NCBI RefSeq assembly: GCF_021347895.1
Contig: NC_067117.1
Location: forward strand, 33,362,067 to 33,426,066
Origin: Acanthochromis polyacanthus
Lineage: Eukaryota; Chordata; Actinopteri; Pomacentridae
Length of the DNA: 64,000 bases
Direction of reading: 5' to 3'
Shown in pieces: positions 63,167-64,000 of this stretch. The first letter of the stretch is position 1, and the number at the start of each line of letters is the position of its first letter. The notes beneath the pieces were generated by a model, which did no database searches, was not told the origin of the DNA, and saw nothing but the letters and a program-made list of their open reading frames with translations. Made by a program: the position numbers and the translations under genes.

Positions 63167-64000
63167 CTGTTCGGACAGAGAGAGAGGGCGGAATGCTGAT
63201 AAGATGGCTCAAAGAAAAAATAAGATCAAAACAAACTGAGGGAGAACACAAAGTTCAAACTGATAGAAACCCACAGGTGTGTGTGTGTCGTGTGTGTGCC
63301 GTGGGCAGGAATGGACGAATCAGAGGAGAGAGCGCATCATTTCCTGCTGCGGAGAACCAACCTCCACAAAGTTCAATTTAGAAATTCAACTAGACTGTTA
63401 CTGGTTATTGTCAGTACTATAGTGGTTACTGGTGGATGAGGAAAGGACAAATCATGTTAAGATGTTAAAGGCCTCATTTTTGAAATGTCAGAAAACATCT
63501 AATAACAAGGACATATTTTGATTAGTGAGGACATTTTGAGCAATTCTCACTTATTTAAAGACTTATTGAGGATCCAGACTTTTATTTACGTTTACAAGGA
63601 GATTTAGATTGAAGTTCTGGCTATAAAATGTATGGCCCTCACAAAACACATGTATGAGATGTGATGTAAATGCTTTGTCTTTCAGTTGCTTTTCAGGTGA
63701 ACCTGAAAATTTGTCTTGTGGTTCTCCTGAGGAATTCAATACTGCTGTTTTTTGTCTTAAAATTATTGACTGGAGGCCGAAATGCGACCTGAGCGTCTCT
63801 CTCCGCTGAGCTGGTACATTCGGCCAGATCACAATGAATGCCTGACAAACTTTAGCCAGTAAAACAAATGATCAGACGAAAACAAACTAAAGAAAAAGAC
63901 ATGAGTAAAAGGGGGTTAGCATGATCACAAGCAAATCAAAAGCAATAGAGACCGACTGCAGAAGCCTGTTGGTTTACATCAATCTGCTCTGAGATAGTAT
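63167..64000. other. intron sequence 5' of the A-site exon
   Basis: No PMCA exon is seen on the minus strand up to the window edge; the preceding exon should lie beyond 64000. A short GT run occurs at about 63279-63300. Nothing else recognised. Confidence 0.6.

Noticed and set aside
63563..63832. 89-codon minus-strand frame near the right edge
   Set aside because: Tested as a candidate upstream PMCA exon; it does not encode any part of the TM1-TM2 or actuator region.

Overview
The window is nuclear DNA of a teleost fish, probably a percomorph. It has vertebrate GT-AG introns, a fish-type tRNA-derived SINE, L2- and L1-type LINE pieces, piggyBac and PIF/Harbinger-like DNA transposons, and many CA and GATA/GGAT microsatellites. 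I see nothing bacterial or viral.

One protein-coding gene is supported, on the minus strand: most of a plasma-membrane calcium ATPase (PMCA, P2B-type P-ATPase). It runs from a 36-nt alternative exon at 63131-63166 to the stop codon at 12517-12519. Sixteen exons were placed by reading frame and splice signals; all introns are GT-AG and all phases fit. The constitutive exons plus the 36-nt exon encode 894 residues, from just before the phospholipid-sensitive loop (splice site A), through the phosphorylation site, ATP-binding domain and TM3-TM10, to a calmodulin-binding tail and a PDZ ligand. The N-terminal exons (TM1-TM2, actuator domain) lie beyond the right edge. The A-site peptide, the sequence just before the calmodulin-binding helix and the TM9 region resemble PMCA4 most, so atp2b4 is the best symbol.

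Layout from left to right: 1-7.9 kb is intergenic or far-downstream DNA with dispersed repeats, including a decayed array at 3.3-5.3 kb. 8-12.5 kb is a probable long 3' UTR, starting with a tandem partial duplicate of the last coding exon. 12.8-19.3 kb is an intron carrying a decayed piggyBac element. 19.35-19.5 kb is the alternative C-site exon. 19.5-63 kb holds the remaining exons, with introns carrying an L1 nested in an L2 (30.5-32.9 kb), a self-nested Harbinger-like foldback (38.7-40.3 kb), an internally deleted L1 with target-site duplications (47.7-50.5 kb), a SINE (53.2 kb) and TTAA-type MITEs (27.1 and 61.0 kb).

The most unusual items are the foldback element made of dense CGTA/TACG motifs, the duplicated and still open C-terminal exon that has lost its PDZ ligand, and a C-site exon whose full inclusion would stop translation one codon after the junction.
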